A program made the translations under genes and the position numbers. Source: Pyrocephalus nanus (taxonomy: Eukaryota; Chordata; Aves; Passeriformes; Tyrannidae). Taken from it: a DNA stretch of 64,000 nucleotides. The stretch is taken from contig CM076264.1 of NCBI GenBank assembly GCA_038380795.1, forward strand, positions 312,001 to 376,000, in the 5' to 3' direction. Below, piece after piece: positions 59,721 to 64,000 of the stretch. The notes under the pieces are model-generated. The model saw only the letters and a list, made by a program, of their open reading frames with translations, was not told the DNA's origin and made no database searches. Position 1 is the first letter of the stretch. Each line of letters opens with the position of its first letter.

Positions 59721-60775
59721 TACCATCTTAGAGCTATTCATACCTCATTGAATCTTTGCATTCTTCTCAGCCATTAGAGTGATTGTTCCTCATTGAAATA
59801 AATTTCATTTTGACAAAATATTCTGGTTTTAAACTGCAACTAATTTCCCCAAGATTTTGTGCTTTAAAATAATTCTCTCTGAAACCACCTAGCCCAGAAT
59901 CAGCTACAAGATCTTCAAACCACAGGCTCAGGGACCATGGACAAGGCAGAAGCGCAGAGACTGCCAGTTCATTTATTGTCGGGAAGGTTAACGACACTCA
60001 GAGCTTGAGACCTCACCAGAAAGAGCCATTAGAGTGCTGTTCTCACCCAAAAGAATGTGCTGTGACTGTGGGCTTGGTCTGGAAGCTTCCAAGTATTCGA
60101 GCACTTCAGTTACTGTGGATTTTAAGGTTGCCAACACAGAAATGCCTTTCAGCAGTCCAGGACAGCATTTCCCACAGAACACGATGAACCAAAGTTCACG
60201 TAAAGAGACGTGTCAGTTGTTGTTCAAACGAATCGAGCGACAGACACAGAGCAGCAAAGGAGGGACAGTAACAGCAGGAACCAACTGTCCCTCTGCGTTT
60301 GGCAAAGAGATCTCCACAGTGAGCACCTGCTCTCAGAAAACAGCACTCCTACACACCTCTGCAGCCCCACAAAATCCAAACAAAAGGCATTCTTATAAGC
60401 TCTAGGGCACATGCCTATGCAAGTTTTAAGCCACTCATCAGCACTAGTTCAAATAATTCCTTTATCTGCTACTCTTAGACTCAGGGGAGCACATTAAATG
60501 TGTTTGTATTCCCAGATTCAAATTGCACCATTTTACGTCCAATTTCAGGTTATTTCTGAACCACCACCAGACCTAAGAATTACTGTCAGCATCTAATAAG
60601 TCACCTGCACAGCCAGAGAAAACACACTTCCCATTGTTCCTGGAAGGCTGGATAAGTCTCCCAGTGATTTCACAGCTCAGTCTCCTGTGATTCCAGCATG
60701 CTGCTGCTACACCTCCAGCAGACAAAGGGGCAGCTCCCAGCCCTGTAAATCAGCCCAGCACCATTGTGCTGGAAG
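59721..60775. other. Non-coding sequence
   Basis: No gene is recognised. 60180-60250 retains several CpGs (GTTCACGTAAAGAGACGTG, CAAACGAATCGAGCGACAG) without a coding frame that I can assign. Confidence 0.45.
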
Positions 60776-61040
60776 AGCCGTGCTAATTCATCCTGCAAGG
60801 AGCTGGTGACCTGAGCCCTCCCAACAATGACACTACAGAGAGCTAATGTGCTATGGGTTACTTGGTAATTCCTGCAGCCTAATTGGCCAACATGGAAACG
60901 GTAGGAATGATTGAAGTTCATAACTAATTGCAGCCATTACTGAGACAGCATTATTTATTATGAACTGCACGTAGTAGGCCTGATTCTGATTTCACTCACA
61001 TCTCATTCCAGGCAGTTGTTTGACAGGTAGCTGGTGACAT
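60775..61040. promoter_or_regulatory. Candidate conserved non-coding element
   Basis: CCGTGCTAATTCATCCTGC, TACTTGGTAATTCCTGC, AGCCTAATTGGCCAACATGG, CATAACTAATTGCAGCC and CATTATTTATTATGAACTGC: five or more homeodomain cores in about 200 bp, plus an NF1-like TTGGCCAA. It is among the densest such patches in the window. Enhancer role inferred. Confidence 0.35.
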
Positions 61041-61995
61041 TTCCCATGTGCCCAGCTTCTGGAAGAGGCCCACCCTCACAGCAATAGCTGTGTTTTCAGT
61101 ACATTTCTGACTCTAACAATGTCAGAAAAGCAAGGTCTTCCGGGCTTCAACTCTAGGCTGAGTAGAAAAATGTCTGCGTTTAGCTTGTTCTTTGCCTCCC
61201 TCTCAGCAGAACTCTGCCAGCCCACCCCTGATGCTCCAGGCAGCCTGCTGACCTGTCTGCCTCTTGACTCCCATATTTACCTGGCTGTCGGGTTGGGGGG
61301 GATTTCTGCAGCCTCATCGGAAGGTTCAGCACTGGCATTACCGGTTTTTCAAATCCTCATATGCCGCTTCATCTGGAACAGGAACAGAGTGCGTAGATTC
61401 CGTTAAAAAGCTCACATGGCATTTACAGCTCGAAATACAGGACTTCCATTTCCCATTTTCTTCCAGAGGTCTGGTCACTGAGTCTATGCAGGAGCTTTTG
61501 GCAGCTGGCCTCTCTTGGAAGTCCTGCTTTCAGCTATGGGTGCTCAGTGCACAAACTCAGCTGTAGGGAAGGTGGCTCAGGACAGCATTACTCAAGTAAC
61601 TTTGGAGCTTTCTAAATAGAGAGAAAAATCAGTATGAATTTCACTGACACTGCCCCGACCATAGACTCATGCACAAACATACAAATATGTGTGTGTGCAT
61701 ATACATAAAATGTATGAGAATCAACTCTCCCCAGAAATGCTCTTGTTGGACACACTCATTACATTTGACGCAGCCAGGTCAGAGCCTGAGTCCCTTGCAC
61801 ACAATGAACAGTTCCATATCCTTTCTTTCCTGAGAGCCCTTGTCTAAAAACCATCATCTGCAAATTGTAATTTTTCTCCACCTTTCACAAATATCAGCAA
61901 TAGTGCAGCCCTCTCTCCCCCTCTCTTTTTCTTATTCAGGATATCAGGCAGATAAGAGTTATCAGTAAAGGTCATCCTCAATTTCTGTACAGAAA
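61041..61995. other. Non-coding sequence
   Basis: No gene is recognised. A short alternating TG/TATA stretch (ATATGTGTGTGTGCATATAC) lies near 61685-61705. Confidence 0.45.
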
Positions 61996-62300
61996 TGATC
62001 TGTCTCCGGTATGTAATAAACATTTATCCATGCCTTTATTAGCTATATTGGATCTGACAGTTCTGTTAAACCATTTTCTTTCATTTTGCTAGGTCATGAC
62101 GGTTAATGCTGCTAAAAAATCTCATCACTGCTTTTGATCACTGTATTGTCTTCCCAGCATTAGCGGGATTTTGTAAAGGTAAGCACTGGCTGGAATGACC
62201 TATTAAAGTTACAGCCCGTTGAGCTCCTGGCTTTTTCCTCCCCACAATAAAAAGCAAAGGAGTGCAAAGCATAAATTCTACTCTCGGGGTTATATTTAGT
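61995..62300. promoter_or_regulatory. Candidate conserved non-coding element
   Basis: GGTATGTAATAAACATTTATCC, GCCTTTATTAGCTATATTGG, CATGACGGTTAATGCTGC and CAGCATTAGCGGGATTTTG carry forkhead, homeodomain and GATA-like cores. A segment bounded by TTTTGCTAG and GTAAGCAC has stops in every frame, so it is not a coding exon. Confidence 0.28.
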
Positions 62301-64000
62301 TGGGCAGCTGACGTTTAGGAGAGCAGCCACTTCAGGCCCACTTTGCATTGGTTTCACTCTATCTTTCTCACAGCCTCGAGTTTCTGAGGTGGTGCTGGAA
62401 GCCACAGCACAACAAATGAGTGCAATTAGTGGGACCAGGAGGTGATGATGTCCCAGTTAACCCCTACCACGGCAGCAGCACCTTAGGGCAGCCGCTCAGA
62501 AACCACTGGCTCAGCATAAAGCCACAGGGAATAACGGAGAGCATGAATATGCTGCTGAGCCTTCCCACAATTGGGACCTGCAAAGGCAGCAATGGGAATG
62601 CAACTACCTCCCACGTGCCTGGGCGAGGCTCACAGTCAATGCAACAGGCTCTGCCAGCCTCCGGGGGAAGTTCAGTGTAAGTTTAAGCTGCTGCTCCCTG
62701 CAGTGGGCAGAGGCCCCCTTAGCCTGCTGTGCTGCCAAGCACTGCAGCCAGAAACAACAGCTTCACAAGGCACAGGTAGCCCTTGTGATGCTTGGCAAGA
62801 GAAACCTGTCCCCAGAAGGAACTCCTTCCTTAACCCCACTGAGTTGTGAACAGCTTAAACACAGTTACAAAGCCCCAAAGAACACTCTATTGAGGGCAGA
62901 ACGGGGCAATACGGGGATATTGCAGCCACAGTGACTGAACTGGAGCTACCTTAAACATCCGTACCTAAAAATCTACCTTCTGTCTGCAGCCCTGTTTTCA
63001 GGCTGTAACAAGGGGCTTGAGATCAGCAATATAAAGGGTCACATCACCTCTTCAATTTCCTCAAGCAACCCCTCATTTGGCAGCAACAACCCACACCCTT
63101 TTCTTCTCCAGTTGTACCCGACTGTAGCTTCACCAGCTTCCAAAGGCCAACAGGAACAGACTGCAGCAACTCACAAGAACAAGCAAAATGTTATCCTGGT
63201 CTCCGAGACGACAGGCATATCAGAACAGACAAATCTGTCCGAGTGCTTCTCCCTGTGCTCTCCACCTCCCTGTGTCCTGCCAGTCCGTGTTCCCCACGGT
63301 CCATGTGATATGTACCTGCAGCAGCAGAGGTTTTACCATCCTGATAAAAATGAATGGCAGCCTTGTACACACAGGGGCTTGTGTCCCTGCTGCCAGGACC
63401 CTGATCAGCCTCAGGGGAATGCAGGAATCCCCTGCCTTGGCTTTCCGCTTGCCAAAAATCCCACAACTTCCAACAAAGGAAGATCAAGGGTGCTAACCCC
63501 GCTGCCCCAGCTGACTTAACCCAAGCCACATTCCCAGTAACCATGTTCAGAGCGAGAGGCCTCCCTTCCCTGTCCCTTGGTGGCCACCCAGCATCAGCAT
63601 CTCCCCGTGATAATTCACGACCAGGCGGCCAATGGCCTCGGCTGGGCAGTGGAGCCTGCTCAGACACCATTATCCTTCTCTCCAGCCCAGGCTGGAAGTG
63701 CACACAATAGACACACATCCCCAGAGGTGCACTCTGACCCCGGTGCTTCAGACCACCAGGCTGCTAAACAAGGGGCAGGACCCCTGTGGTCATGGGAATC
63801 TCCAGCATGCGTTTACAACTAACCCTGTGTGTGTTGCTGAGCTTTGCCTAAGCTAGCCCTAACATTTCCAGGTGTGTATCTCTGTGCAAGGTGTTATCAC
63901 TCTGGATATACATAGGCAGACACACGAGCATAAGAGGAGGAAGGAGAAAAAACTCCTCAGAAGAACATTCGGGTGAGCAGCTGCTGCCTGAGATTTTTCA
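62301..64000. other. Non-coding sequence
   Basis: No gene is supported. The minus-strand frame 63718-63191 (175 codons, with an ATG) overlaps a + frame of 135 codons; neither shows a domain, signal peptide or splice context that I trust. Confidence 0.45.

Noticed and set aside
62092..62178. + strand exon-like segment between TTGCTAG and GTAAGCAC
   Set aside because: Stops in all three frames; better explained as part of a motif-rich non-coding element.
63191..63718. 175-codon minus-strand frame
   Set aside because: Composition is random-looking, it overlaps a + frame of similar length, and there is no known motif. Long chance frames are expected in GC-richer DNA.
1..64000. CRISPR array, prokaryotic operons, tRNA/rRNA/snRNA genes
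   Set aside because: No regularly spaced direct repeats with unique spacers, no ribosome-binding-site-led gene chains, and no recognisable structural RNA sequence; the window is vertebrate DNA.

Overview
The window looks like bird nuclear DNA. The clearest sign is the CR1 retroposon 3' end at about 9.39-9.48 kb, which has the avian tail (…TTCCAACTCAGAATATT… then ATTCTATGATTCTGTGA). Interspersed repeats are sparse, there is a probable retroviral LTR at 35.25-35.9 kb, and a few worn MIR-like SINE traces remain. I found no complete protein-coding gene, no rRNA or tRNA, and no CRISPR array. Nearly all long open frames are short, many lack an ATG, and none shows a domain I recognise. The window is best read as intron and/or intergenic DNA with an embedded tandem-repeat array and CpG island.

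Layout. 1-43.5 kb is non-coding DNA with several homeodomain/POU/forkhead-motif-rich patches that resemble vertebrate conserved non-coding elements, although conservation cannot be tested here. 43.55-44.15 kb is a dense patch: an AT-rich element full of TAAT/ATTA motifs beside two CpG-containing segments that have good splice borders on the minus strand and a joint open frame (candidate exons only). 45.6-50.33 kb is a nested tandem array of four macro-units of about 1.0-1.4 kb. Each unit consists of an A/C-rich arm, a short unique core, a G/T-rich arm, an AT-rich unique tail, and a CpG-rich minisatellite block of 59-65 bp subunits. The last two macro-units are nearly identical; the first is strongly diverged and carries about 450 bp missing from the rest. 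50.05-50.46 kb is a CpG island at the array edge with a CACGTG E-box and a near-consensus CTCF site. 50.46-64 kb is again non-coding, with further regulatory-looking patches.

How the parts may fit together (inference). On the + strand C visibly exceeds G across most of the left 45 kb, whereas the right 13 kb looks balanced or mixed. Vertebrate transcribed strands tend to be G/T-rich, so this fits a minus-strand transcript starting at the 50.3-50.46 kb CpG island and running leftward through the array and the candidate exons near 44 kb. On that model the array sits in the promoter-proximal first intron, and each macro-unit starts with its own CpG-rich block. RNA-seq, CAGE and an avian multi-species alignment would settle it.
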